Shown: positions 15,177-21,494 of the stretch, one piece after another
How positions within the stretch are numbered: the stretch's first letter is position 1
Layout of the letters: each line of letters begins with the position of its first letter
Source of the DNA: an uncultured Eubacteriales bacterium
GTDB taxonomy: Bacteria > Bacillota > Clostridia > Oscillospirales > Oscillospiraceae
NCBI GenBank assembly: GCA_900545925.1
Contig: URAZ01000051.1
Coordinates: 1-21,494, forward strand
Reading direction: 5' to 3'
Length of the DNA: 21,494 nt
Notes under the pieces: generated by a model
What the model saw: the letters and a program-made list of their open reading frames with translations, nothing else
What the model was told of the DNA's origin: nothing
Database searches by the model: none
Translations under genes and position numbers: made by a program

Positions 15177-16013
15177 ACGACTGTTACAGACTGGCAAACG
15201 CTGAAAAAGATCGACGCCCATATTCATATCCTGCCGGACGCGGTACATGCCGCCAATCCAGATTCTGACGATGTGTGGAGATTTGCAGACCTGCATCAAT
15301 ATGCGCAGATCATGCGCGAAAACAACATCGAACGAGCGGTCATCATGCCCTTCAACGATCCGTTTTTGATGTCGATGGCGTTCAGCGTCGATGCGGTACA
15401 CCGGAACCTTTTCGAGATGAAGCGGTGCTGTCCGGGCAGATTTTATGCGTTTGCGGATATTGATCCCCGAAATTCTTCCGTTGAATCAGTCGATGCGCTT
15501 TGCCGCGCCCTTGCCGATCACGCGCTGGACGGCATCAAGCTTCACCCGAACAATTCCGCTCTGGCGCTTGATTCCGATTACAACCGCGCTGTCTTCGCAT
15601 TTGCGCAGGAACGCCGCATTCCCGTGGCCGTTCATTCCTATCCAAATGCAGATGATGATCTGTCTGCGGTAAGGCGCGTTGTGAAGATAGTGGAACGCTA
15701 TCCCGATTTGAAATTGATTGTCTCGCATATGGGCGCGTTCCAATGGGAACAGCTGCTCCCGCTTGCCTGCTATGTGGATGTTTCTGCAATTCTTCCCGCT
15801 TACGTCCGCACATACGGCATCGCAGGAACCAACGATCTCCTGCGAAAATTCGGTCCGAACCGACTTCTGTTTGCAACAGATTATCCCGACAACCGGCATT
15901 TGCAGCCCACGGAAATCTATGCCGCCTATTTCCACATTCTGAATCAAATGGACTTCACGGAAGAAGAAGCGAAAAAAATCGCATACTGGAACGCAAAAGA
16001 GCTGTTGGGATAA
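15177..16013 (+). CDS. Amidohydrolase (TIM-barrel, amidohydrolase-2 type), probable ACG start
   Basis: A 278-residue metal-dependent hydrolase if begun at ACG 15177. The metal site is complete: KKIDAHIHI gives H15 and H17, then GIKLHP (K121, H123), VAVHSYP (H153), LIVSHMGAF (H184) and LLFATDYPD (D235), the order seen in the amidohydrolase-2 group (ACMSD/4-oxalomesaconate hydratase-like and related decarboxylases and hydrolases). No ATG, GTG or TTG exists in frame between the previous stop (15143) and the HxH motif; the first is GTG at 15273, which would delete both histidines. A GGGAGGG site at 15164-15170 is ideally placed for ACG 15177, while ATT 15171 is too near it. So either a rare start is used or an ATG has mutated. 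The substrate is unknown. Confidence 0.8.
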   Translation, partial: TTVTDWQTLKKIDAHIHILPDAVHAANPDSDDVWRFADLHQYAQIMRENNIERAVIMPFNDPFLMSMAFSVDAVHRNLFEMKRCCPGRFYAFADIDPRNSSVESVDALCRALADHALDGIKLHPNNSALALDSDYNRAVFAFAQERRIPVAVHSYPNADDDLSAVRRVVKIVERYPDLKLIVSHMGAFQWEQLLPLACYVDVSAILPAYVRTYGIAGTNDLLRKFGPNRLLFATDYPDNRHLQPTEIYAAYFHILNQMDFTEEEAKKIAYWNAKELLG

Positions 16014-16029
16014 TAACTCGTTCTGTCGA

Positions 16030-16074
16030 GGTCTAGACCCCAAAGCGCAAACCAGCAAAGCGTTTGCGCTTTGG
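16030..16074. terminator. Palindrome and large hairpin after the amidohydrolase gene
   Basis: GGTCTAGACC at 16030-16039 abuts a hairpin with a perfect 13 bp stem (CCAAAGCGCAAAC with GTTTGCGCTTTGG, nine-base loop). It lies 26 bases after the amidohydrolase stop. No T-run follows on either strand, so termination is likely but not certain. Confidence 0.5.
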
Positions 16075-16094
16075 AAAGAAGGAAACAGGCTCAA

Positions 16095-16121
16095 GAGGCC
16101 CCGCGCTTAGCGCGGAGCCTC
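16095..16121 (-). terminator. Hairpin after the anti-sigma gene
   Basis: In minus-strand RNA a 12 bp stem forms around a UAA loop (GAGGCUCCGCGC with GCGCGGGGCCUC). The single weak position pairs as G-U only on this strand, and it starts 22 bases after the anti-sigma stop. The tail is not T-rich until TTTCCTTCTTT about 10 bases on. Confidence 0.55.
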
Positions 16122-16143
16122 GTTCCGTCGAAGCCGTTTCCGA

Positions 16144-17016
16144 CTATCCAACACCGCCGATCCAACGGAAGCCCCTTCCGTTTGTCAGATCGGGCTGCGG
16201 GGCGTCAACAGACGTCTCCACGATCTCCAGATGTTCCGCGATCCGTTCCGCATCGTCCCAGTCGGCGCTGATGATAACGACGCAGAGCTTTTCCCGGTCG
16301 TACAGCAGGAGCAGCTGCGTGGCCCACTCCTCCGGCGCATCGGAGCCCGGACTTGAACGCTGCCAGTGCGTCTCGACCCATGCTGCATCGTAGGGGCCGA
16401 TCGTCCCCTGCTTTGTGATCTCCGTCCGCGAACCGCCGCAGAGAAAGTCGCACCCGGCGACCGTGTTGGCAGACATACACTGCACGCTGTAGTCCTTCCG
16501 CACGTCCTGCACGGCAAAGAGGTCGTAGGTATAGACCACCAGCTCCCGCTCGTCCTGCGGCAGACTCTGCGCCTGTTCGGCGTCCCGCTGGGCGATCACG
16601 TCATAGGCTGTTTGGGTGTAGCCCGTGCCCCAGCCCTCCGGCAGCCAACCGAGCCGCATACCGCAGACCTTTCCCTTTGTCCGGCCCTCGGTATCGAAGC
16701 TGATGGGGTTGTTCCACTCAAACGGCGTGTCCACCAGAATCGTCTTTTTGTTTTCCTCGTCATAGCGGAGCGTGTCCGGCATGATGTAGCTTCCCGCACC
16801 GTCCCGGACCGACGCGTAATGTACGATCGCCGCCGCGCCGCACAAAACGGCGACGGCCGCCGCTGCGATCAGCACAAGGCCGACCGGCCGCCGCTTTTTC
16901 AGCCCCGGCAGCTTGGCCCTTGTTTTTTCCCAAATTCGCTCCGCGTCCGCGTCCCGGCTCAGCGAAACGGTGTTTTCCTCATAGTCCTCAAACAGGCTCT
17001 GCACAGAGATCTTCAA
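16144..17016 (-). CDS. Putative membrane anti-sigma factor (DUF4367-like)
   Basis: A 290-residue single-pass membrane protein: a cytoplasmic N-terminal part (1-43), a KKRRP stop-transfer-like basic patch, a hydrophobic segment at about 45-67 and a large outer domain rich in aromatic and acidic residues (about 68-290). This layout, and the 29-base overlap with the ECF sigma gene upstream, fit an anti-sigma factor that holds the sigma factor at the membrane and releases it on an envelope signal. The outer domain, with GMRLGWLPEGWGTGY and later DREKLCVVIISADW, resembles DUF4367-type domains found in Clostridia anti-sigma proteins. The start is TTG at 17016, with AAAGGAG about nine bases before it; there is no ATG nearby. 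No classic HxxxCxxC zinc anti-sigma motif is seen. Confidence 0.75.
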   Translation of the reverse strand: MKISVQSLFEDYEENTVSLSRDADAERIWEKTRAKLPGLKKRRPVGLVLIAAAAVAVLCGAAAIVHYASVRDGAGSYIMPDTLRYDEENKKTILVDTPFEWNNPISFDTEGRTKGKVCGMRLGWLPEGWGTGYTQTAYDVIAQRDAEQAQSLPQDERELVVYTYDLFAVQDVRKDYSVQCMSANTVAGCDFLCGGSRTEITKQGTIGPYDAAWVETHWQRSSPGSDAPEEWATQLLLLYDREKLCVVIISADWDDAERIAEHLEIVETSVDAPQPDLTNGRGFRWIGGVG

Positions 17017-17560
17017 TCTGCACGTCTCCTTTCTGTAATTCCGTCCTCAGCGCCTGCCGTCCGCGCAAAAGGCGGCTGCGAACCGTGCTGGGGTTCATAT
17101 GCAGCGCCTCCGCGATCTGCCCGGCTGTCTGGTTGTAGTAATACCGGCGCAGAAAAATTTCCCGGTCCTCCGACGTGAGCGCGGCCAGCGCCGCGTTTAA
17201 AAGCGCGCTGCGCTCCTTCGCCTCCAGCAGCTTCTGCGCGTCGCGGTCGTCGACGAGGATGCAGTCCTCGTCCCGGACGAGTTGTAAATGCTGCCGCCGC
17301 AGAAAGCTGATCGCCTGATTGCGCGCGACCTTGCCCAGCCAGCCGCGCAGATGCTCCGTCCGAAGCGGCTGCGGTGCGCGCCACAGCGCGACAAACACAT
17401 CGGAGGCCAGCTCCTCAATGTCTTCTGCGGCAGCGCACGGGCCAAGCTGATTGCCGATCACAGCTGTTACATATCCGCTGTACTGCCGCACGGCGGCCTC
17501 CAGCGCCGCCGCGTCGCCCCGCTTCAGCCGCCGCAGAATGGTCTTGTCATCCGTATCCAT
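16988..17560 (-). CDS. ECF-type sigma-70 family RNA polymerase sigma factor
   Basis: A 190-residue sigma factor with only regions 2 and 4. Region 2 (about 10-88) includes AEDIEELASDVFVALWRA and LRGWLGKVARNQAISFLRR; region 4 (about 118-175) includes LTSEDREIFLRRYYYNQTAGQIAEAL and the helix-turn-helix NPSTVRSRLLRGRQ. The ATG at 17560 is the only sensible start, yet the AGGAGGG site runs right up to it, closer than normal, which may keep translation low. The gene overlaps the anti-sigma gene by 29 bases. A promoter of ECF type (17603-17628) lies directly upstream, suggesting the protein drives its own operon. It probably answers an envelope stress, inferred from the partner. Confidence 0.9.
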   Translation of the reverse strand: MDTDDKTILRRLKRGDAAALEAAVRQYSGYVTAVIGNQLGPCAAAEDIEELASDVFVALWRAPQPLRTEHLRGWLGKVARNQAISFLRRQHLQLVRDEDCILVDDRDAQKLLEAKERSALLNAALAALTSEDREIFLRRYYYNQTAGQIAEALHMNPSTVRSRLLRGRQALRTELQKGDVQIEDLCAEPV

Positions 17561-17602
17561 CCCTCCTGTCGTTTTGTTCCTTTGAGACGTCTCACCTATA
17601 TA

Positions 17603-17628
17603 GTCGCAGAAAAACAGAATCTGTTGCA
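17603..17628 (-). promoter_or_regulatory. ECF-type promoter, probably autoregulated
   Basis: On the minus strand TGCAAC (17623-17628) and CGAC (17603-17606) are 16 bases apart, matching the AAC/CGTC-like shape of ECF promoters, and CGACTATATAG resembles the -10 region I recall upstream of Clostridia ECF sigma operons. A GAGACGTCTC palindrome follows at 17584-17593. Confidence 0.6.
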
Positions 17629-17630
17629 AA

Positions 17631-17658
17631 GAAATACGCCGCAGCGGCTGCTGCGGCG
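17631..17658 (-). terminator. Terminator of the spoIIQ-like gene
   Basis: CGCCGCAGC-AGCC-GCTGCGGCG forms a perfect 9 bp stem (17637-17658), followed on the minus strand by TATTTCTTT. The stem begins 11 bases after the stop codon, and the T-tail runs into the -35 of the next promoter. Confidence 0.75.
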
Positions 17659-17669
17659 CTTGTCTGCGT

Positions 17670-18377
17670 TTATCGGATGAATTCTGCCGGGTCGATGGTG
17701 TCGCCGTTGGCGTAGACGGCAAAGTGCAGATGCGGCTCGTCCGCAATTTCGAGCAGAGCCGTTTCGCCAACGGCGCCGATGGTCTGCCCGGCCTCTACGC
17801 TGTCGCCCGCCGAGACGGACGGCATGACGGCGAGATTGGAATACTGCGAGACGTGGCCGTCCGGGTGGTTGATGACGACGGTCGTGCCGAGGAATTCATC
17901 GTCATAAACCGCCGTCACGACGCCGGAACCCGCGGCCTTGACCGGCGTTCCGACCGACGCGGCCAGATCGACGCCCGCGTGTGTCCGCCAGTCCTGCGTC
18001 GTGGCGTTATACTGCAGCGCGTCGACGCTGTAGGCGGCCTGCGTGCTGCCGGAAACGGGCCAGACGCGCACGTTCTTCGCCGCCTCGCGGACGGACTCGT
18101 CCGTCATGGCGGCTGCCGGAGCCGTTTCCTCCTCCGCAGCGGCGGTCGGGGCCGGCTTCTGTTCGGCGGACGGATTTTTGGCCGGTTCTTCCGCGCTGGT
18201 GGCAATGGACATCGTCTCCTGCCGCAGTGCTTTCTTCTCGGCGATGGCGCCGGACACGAACAGCCAGCCCGAAACGCCTACCGCGCATACGCACAGCGCC
18301 AGAACGATGTAGTAGCCCTTTTCGCGGAAAAAGCTCCGGATCCGCTTCCGGTTCGGATGATTTTCGTTTGTTTGCAT
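17670..18377 (-). CDS. spoIIQ: SpoIIQ-like LytM/M23 family protein
   Basis: A 235-residue protein with a basic cytoplasmic tail, one membrane segment (about 22-44), an Ala/Glu/Pro/Thr-rich linker (about 58-95) and a LytM/M23 domain (about 105-235). The beginning FFREKGYYIVLALCVCAVG is the pattern of clostridial SpoIIQ, which spans the forespore membrane and joins SpoIIIAH in the engulfment channel. The zinc ligands appear intact: THAGVD gives H133 and D137, and HLHF gives H216 and H218, unlike Bacillus subtilis SpoIIQ, in which the site is degenerate, and like the clostridial forms. GGAGGTG is seven bases before the ATG. A sporulation-type -10 may lie at 18399-18408. A general cell-wall M23 protein is the alternative. 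Confidence 0.8.
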   Translation of the reverse strand: MQTNENHPNRKRIRSFFREKGYYIVLALCVCAVGVSGWLFVSGAIAEKKALRQETMSIATSAEEPAKNPSAEQKPAPTAAAEEETAPAAAMTDESVREAAKNVRVWPVSGSTQAAYSVDALQYNATTQDWRTHAGVDLAASVGTPVKAAGSGVVTAVYDDEFLGTTVVINHPDGHVSQYSNLAVMPSVSAGDSVEAGQTIGAVGETALLEIADEPHLHFAVYANGDTIDPAEFIR

Positions 18378-18440
18378 GATTTTGCACCTCCGAGGCTAAG
18401 TATGTGCCAAAAACCGGAGGATTAAACCAGCGGAGGAAAA

Positions 18441-18851
18441 TTATTCGTGCGGGAAATTCGTCTGTAAGTAATACCGGAGAATGCGGCTGCGGGTGACGAT
18501 GCCGATGAAATCGCCCTTGTCGTCGATCACGGGGACGAAGTTCTGCTCGGCGGCGACGGAGATCAGATCCTCCACGCGCGTGTCGACCCGCACAGGCTGC
18601 ACGGTGCGGCGGTGCTCGATCTCGGAAATGGAATGCTCCTCGGTCTGGCGCAGGTCCATCACGCACAGGCGCTTGAGCGTCCAGAGCAGGTCGCCCTCGG
18701 TAACAACGCCGCAGTATTTCCCGCTCTTGTCCAGTACGGGCAGTGCCGCATAGCCGGAATGCTCCATCCGTTCCATCGCCTGCCGCAGCGTGTCGTCGGA
18801 CTCAATATAGGCGCACATCGCCTTCGGCGTCAGGAAAAAGAGAATATTCAT
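18441..18851 (-). CDS. CBS-domain pair protein
   Basis: A 136-residue protein made of two CBS domains and little else. The first (about 5-60) reads ALPVLDKSGKYCGVVTEGDLLW; the second (about 80-130) reads FVPVIDDKGDFIGIVTRSRILRYY. Such Bateman modules bind adenine nucleotides and report energy state; without an attached enzyme the partner is unknown. GGAGG is seven bases before the ATG. The gene lies 63 bases upstream of the spoIIQ-like gene on the same strand and may be transcribed with it, from an extended -10 at 18879-18887. It is divergent from feoA. Confidence 0.88.
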   Translation of the reverse strand: MNILFFLTPKAMCAYIESDDTLRQAMERMEHSGYAALPVLDKSGKYCGVVTEGDLLWTLKRLCVMDLRQTEEHSISEIEHRRTVQPVRVDTRVEDLISVAAEQNFVPVIDDKGDFIGIVTRSRILRYYLQTNFPHE

Positions 18852-18878
18852 GCGTCGGCCTCCTTATATCTGTAGTAT

Positions 18879-18887
18879 ATCATAGCA
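18879..18887 (-). promoter_or_regulatory. Extended -10 promoter of the CBS protein gene
   Basis: On the minus strand TGC is followed directly by TATGAT. No convincing -35 is present in the GC-rich stretch upstream. A TATACT six bases further on is an alternative -10. Confidence 0.45.
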
Positions 18888-18964
18888 TACCGGGCGGCCG
18901 AGGGCGTGACGATTTTGTAAACTGCGCGGACAGAAAAATTTTTGTCGCATCCGAACGGTTTTTC

Positions 18965-18993
18965 TTGCATTTTCTTGAAAGTTAGATTATCCT
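18965..18993 (+). promoter_or_regulatory. Promoter of feoAB
   Basis: TTGCAT (18965-18970) and TATCCT (18988-18993) are 17 bases apart. Transcription would begin near 19000, leaving a leader of only about 20 bases before the feoA start. Confidence 0.7.
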
Positions 18994-18996
18994 AAC
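18981..18996. promoter_or_regulatory. DtxR-family-like operator over the feoAB -10
   Basis: GTTAGATTATCCTAAC is a dyad matching its reverse complement at 14 of 16 positions; flanking AA/TT extends the symmetry. The TTAG...CTAA arms resemble sites of iron-dependent DtxR/IdeR-type repressors, and it covers the -10 of an iron uptake operon. Fur sites look different (GATAATGATAATCATTATC type). Assignment is inferred. Confidence 0.6.
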
Positions 18997-19020
18997 ATTC
19001 AGAATGTAATGGAGAAAGGA

Positions 19021-19260
19021 ATGCGATTTATGACGCTTGACGAGCTTTCCGTCGGACATTCCGGCGTCATTACCGCGGTCGGCGGCGAGGGGATCCTTCG
19101 GTGCCGGCTGCTTGACATGGGTCTCATCCCGCACACGCGCGTACACGTCAGCAAAATTGCGCCCATGGGCGACCCCATGGAGCTGTTTCTGCGCGGCTAT
19201 ACGCTCACGCTGCGCAAGGAGGATGCGCGCAGCATTACGATTGAGGAGGACGCAGAATGA
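19021..19260 (+). CDS. feoA: FeoA-like ferrous iron transport accessory protein
   Basis: A 79-residue SH3-like protein of the FeoA family: TLDELSVGHSGVITAVGG, then RLLDMGLIPHTRVHV and the closing LRGYTLTLRKEDARSITIE. FeoA works with the FeoB transporter, probably by contacting its cytoplasmic domain. Three in-frame ATGs (19009, 19021, 19030) are possible; GGAGAAAGGA points to 19021 (GGAG six bases before it) or 19030, and 19009 lies too near the predicted transcription start. The stop overlaps the feoB start (ATGA), showing coupled translation. Confidence 0.9.
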   Translation: MRFMTLDELSVGHSGVITAVGGEGILRCRLLDMGLIPHTRVHVSKIAPMGDPMELFLRGYTLTLRKEDARSITIEEDAE

Positions 19261-21239
19261 TCTTCGCACTGGCTGGCAACCAGAACTGCGGCAAAACGAC
19301 GCTTTTTAACCAGCTGACAGGCTCGAACCAGCATGTCGGCAATTTCCCCGGCGTGACAGTCGACCAGAAATCCGGCCCGGTGCGCGGGCAGAAGGACTGC
19401 ACCGTCGTCGATCTGCCGGGCATTTATTCGCTCCGCCCGTACACGGCGGAAGAGATCGTCACGCGCGATTTTATTCTCAAAAGCAAGCCGGACGGCATCA
19501 TCAATATTGTCGACGCGACCAATTTAGAGCGCAATCTCTATCTGACGCTCCAATTATTGACACTGCGCGTGCCAACGGTGCTGGCGCTCAACATGATGGA
19601 CGAGTTGACCGGCAACGGCGGCAGCATCGACACGGACAAGCTTTCGCAGCAGCTGGGCGTGCCGGTCATTCCAATCTGTGCAGCCTCCGGCGACGGCGTG
19701 GAGGCACTGATCGAGACGGCCGTGCACACGGCGGAGGACAAACGCCTGCCCGCCGTCGTCGATTTCTGCGCGCCCGGCCCTGTCCACCGCTGCATTCACG
19801 CCGTCTGCCACCAGATTGAAGATCACGCGCAGCGTGCGGGGCTTTCCGTCCGCTTCGCGGCGACGTGGGTCATTGACGGCGACGAGGCTGTTCTGAATCA
19901 GCTGCACCTTGACCAGAACGAAAAGGAACTGATCGAGCATTCCATCGTCCAAATGGAACTCGAACGCGGCCTTGACCGCAACGCAGCCATCGCGGATATG
20001 CGCTATACGTTCATTGAAGCGCTGGTCAAAGCCTGCGTCGTCAAGCCGCATGAAAGCAAGGAGCGCCTGCGTTCGGTCAGTGCCGACAAAATTCTGACCG
20101 GAAAATATACCGCCATCCCGATTTTCATCGGCGTGATGCTGCTGATTTTCTATCTGACATTTCATGTGATCGGCCAGGGACTGAGCGATCTGCTGGCTTC
20201 CGGCATTGATGCGCTAACCGTCGTGGTCGATCGGGCGCTGACGGCCTATCACCTGAACCCCGTCGTGCAGAGCCTTGTGATCGACGGCATTTTTCAGGGC
20301 GTCGGCTCGGTTTTAAGCTTCCTGCCTATCATTGTCACACTGTTTTTCTTCCTGTCTATTCTGGAAGACACCGGCTATATGGCGCGTGTGGCGTTCGTCA
20401 TGGACAAGCTTCTGCGGCGCATCGGCCTGTCCGGCAAATCTATCGTGCCAATGCTTATCGGTTTCGGCTGCACGGTTCCGGCAGTCATGGCGGCACGGAC
20501 GCTCCCGTCGGAGCGCGACCGCACCATGACCATCCTGCTCACGCCCTTTATGAGTTGCTCTGCAAAAATTCCGATCTACGCATTTTTCTCGGCAGCGTTC
20601 TTTCCGAAGTATGCCGCGCTTGTAATGATCGGGCTGTATGTGCTCGGCATCCTGTTCGGCATTCTCTCCGCGCTGGTGCTCAAGTCTGCCTTCCGCGGCC
20701 GGCCGGTTCCATTTGTAATGGAACTGCCGAATTACCGGCTGCCAAGCCTCAAGAGCGTTGCACTTCTGCTCTGGGACAAGGCAAAGGATTTTATCGAGCG
20801 TGCCTTCACAGTCATTTTCCTTGCAACCATCGTCATCTGGTTCCTGCAAAGCTTCGACGCGCGGCTGAATGTTGTAGACAGCAGTGAGCAGAGCCTGCTC
20901 GCCATGGTCGGTCGCTGGCTCGCGCCTGTCTTCGCGCCGCTGGGCTTCGCAGACTGGCGCTGTGCGACAGCGCTGATCACCGGCTTTATTGCGAAGGAAT
21001 CCGTCGTCAGCACACTTCAGATTCTGCTGGGTACCGCCGCCATCTCGACGCTCTTTACTGCAAAAGCCGCGCTGAGTTTTCTGGTCTTCACGCTCTTGTA
21101 TACCCCGTGTGTGGCGGCTATTGCCGCCATCCGGCGCGAGACGGGCTCTGCGCTGCGCGCAGCGCTCATTGCGCTTTCCCAGTGCTGCATCGCATGGCTG
21201 GCTGCGTTTGCAGTGTACCATCTGGTGCTTCTAGTCTGA
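19257..21239 (+). CDS. feoB: FeoB ferrous iron transporter
   Basis: A 660-residue membrane protein importing Fe2+. The N-terminal G domain (about 1-165) shows G1 GNQNCGKTT, the G2 region NFPGVTVDQKSG, G3 DLPG, G4 NMMD and G5 CAASG; a helical spacer follows to about 275. The membrane part has the two Gate regions, with GFGCTVPAVMAARTL in the first and ITGFIAKESVVSTL in the second, both carrying the conserved residues of the pore. It is slightly shorter than the common 700-770 residues and lacks an extended C-terminal tail, but all core parts are there. It starts within the feoA stop. Regulation by iron is suggested by the dyad at 18981-18996. A hairpin terminator follows directly. Confidence 0.96.
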   Translation: MIFALAGNQNCGKTTLFNQLTGSNQHVGNFPGVTVDQKSGPVRGQKDCTVVDLPGIYSLRPYTAEEIVTRDFILKSKPDGIINIVDATNLERNLYLTLQLLTLRVPTVLALNMMDELTGNGGSIDTDKLSQQLGVPVIPICAASGDGVEALIETAVHTAEDKRLPAVVDFCAPGPVHRCIHAVCHQIEDHAQRAGLSVRFAATWVIDGDEAVLNQLHLDQNEKELIEHSIVQMELERGLDRNAAIADMRYTFIEALVKACVVKPHESKERLRSVSADKILTGKYTAIPIFIGVMLLIFYLTFHVIGQGLSDLLASGIDALTVVVDRALTAYHLNPVVQSLVIDGIFQGVGSVLSFLPIIVTLFFFLSILEDTGYMARVAFVMDKLLRRIGLSGKSIVPMLIGFGCTVPAVMAARTLPSERDRTMTILLTPFMSCSAKIPIYAFFSAAFFPKYAALVMIGLYVLGILFGILSALVLKSAFRGRPVPFVMELPNYRLPSLKSVALLLWDKAKDFIERAFTVIFLATIVIWFLQSFDARLNVVDSSEQSLLAMVGRWLAPVFAPLGFADWRCATALITGFIAKESVVSTLQILLGTAAISTLFTAKAALSFLVFTLLYTPCVAAIAAIRRETGSALRAALIALSQCCIAWLAAFAVYHLVLLV

Positions 21240-21245
21240 ATACTG

Positions 21246-21274
21246 GCGCCCGGCTCTGGAAATGAGCCGGGCGC
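21246..21274 (+). terminator. Terminator between feoB and the convergent kinase gene
   Basis: GCGCCCGGCTC and GAGCCGGGCGC form a perfect 11 bp stem with a seven-base loop. TGATGTTTTAT follows on the plus strand, six bases after the feoB stop region. The stem may also stop transcription arriving from the convergent kinase gene. Confidence 0.8.
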
Positions 21275-21305
21275 TGATGTTTTATAACGCAGAATACAGC
21301 GGCTT

Positions 21306-21494
21306 TTATCTCTGCACGCGTCCCGTACCGTCGCCGCCCATGAGTTTTTCCACGTCAGAGACGGACACGCGGTTGAAATCGCCGATGACGCTGTGCTTCA
21401 GGCAGCTGGCGGCAACCGCGAATTCCAGTGCGGACTGCTTGTCCTCGTAATGATTCAGGCCATAGATCAGACCGCCGGCGAAGCTGTCGCCGCC
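21306..21494 (-). CDS. PfkB-family sugar kinase, C-terminal part; probably 2-keto-3-deoxygluconate kinase
   Basis: Only the last 62 residues are in the window; the gene continues past the right edge. It opens with GGDSFAGGLIYGL, the PfkB signature 2 region in which the aspartate is the catalytic base and the preceding glycines form the anion hole. EFAVAASCLKHSVIGDFNRVSV then follows; the SCLKH...GDFNRV stretch is typical of clostridial KDG kinases (KdgK), which phosphorylate 2-keto-3-deoxygluconate from pectin or uronate breakdown. The end is MGGDGTGRVQR followed by TAA. PfkB family is sure; the exact sugar is likely but not proven from this fragment. Confidence 0.82.
   Translation of the reverse strand, partial: GGDSFAGGLIYGLNHYEDKQSALEFAVAASCLKHSVIGDFNRVSVSDVEKLMGGDGTGRVQR

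Noticed and set aside
15271..15273. ATG 15271 or GTG 15273 as the start of the amidohydrolase
   Set aside because: ATG 15271 is out of frame; GTG 15273 would remove the HxH metal ligands and has no ribosome binding site.
16040..16121. A CRISPR array or mobile element end
   Set aside because: The palindromes differ from one another, are not regularly spaced, and no transposase or Cas gene is nearby.

Overview
The window looks like a chromosomal segment from a GC-rich, spore-forming member of the Clostridia, most likely Oscillospirales/Ruminococcaceae-like. The basis is a SpoIIQ-type LytM protein, strong GGAGG ribosome binding sites, LplA/B/C-type sugar ABC genes, a C_GCAxxG_C_C protein, an ECF sigma/anti-sigma pair and a GC-rich short palindromic repeat. 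No species-level marker is visible. No rRNA, tRNA, CRISPR array, complete insertion sequence or prophage was found.

Layout. (1) 1-423: a C-terminal scrap of an iron-containing alcohol dehydrogenase, cut off next to a short GC-rich repeat, then a hairpin. (2) 424-9900, all on the minus strand: one probable carbohydrate-uptake operon. It is read from a strong promoter at 9873-9900 in the order solute-binding lipoprotein, LplB-type permease, LplC-type permease, AraC-family regulator, beta-propeller enzyme, GH78-like rhamnosidase, GH127-like enzyme. The three enzymes show no signal peptide, so the likely scheme is import of a small rhamnose- and/or arabinose-containing glycan or glycoside followed by cytoplasmic trimming. 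No ABC ATPase is encoded here, so a shared one elsewhere is inferred. (3) 10012-12324, minus: a zinc/cadmium-type P1B ATPase whose metal-binding HMA domain is a separate 72-residue protein, with a promoter and an ArsR/SmtB-like dyad. (4) 12463-13136, plus: a decayed McrB/LlaJI-type restriction locus in which a frameshifted AAA part is fused to an endonuclease scrap. (5) 13198-16013: a radical SAM/SPASM protein (minus), divergent from a SprT-like metalloprotein, a C_GCAxxG_C_C protein and an amidohydrolase that appears to start at ACG (plus). (6) 16144-18887, minus: an ECF sigma factor with an overlapping anti-sigma-like protein and an apparent autoregulated promoter, then, further upstream on the same strand, SpoIIQ-like LytM and a CBS-pair protein. 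(7) 18965-21274, plus: feoA-feoB ferrous iron uptake with a DtxR-family-like dyad over the -10. (8) 21306-21494, minus: the C-terminus of a PfkB sugar kinase, probably 2-keto-3-deoxygluconate kinase, running off the window.

The most worthwhile items are the uncharacterised glycan operon (especially the GH127-like enzyme that keeps the zinc-cysteine site but lacks an obvious acid/base Glu, and the unclassified propeller enzyme), the amidohydrolase whose expected ATG is ACG, the collapsed restriction system, and the detached HMA domain. None of these amounts to a clearly new defence or mobile system. All family assignments come from reading motifs by eye, without database searches.
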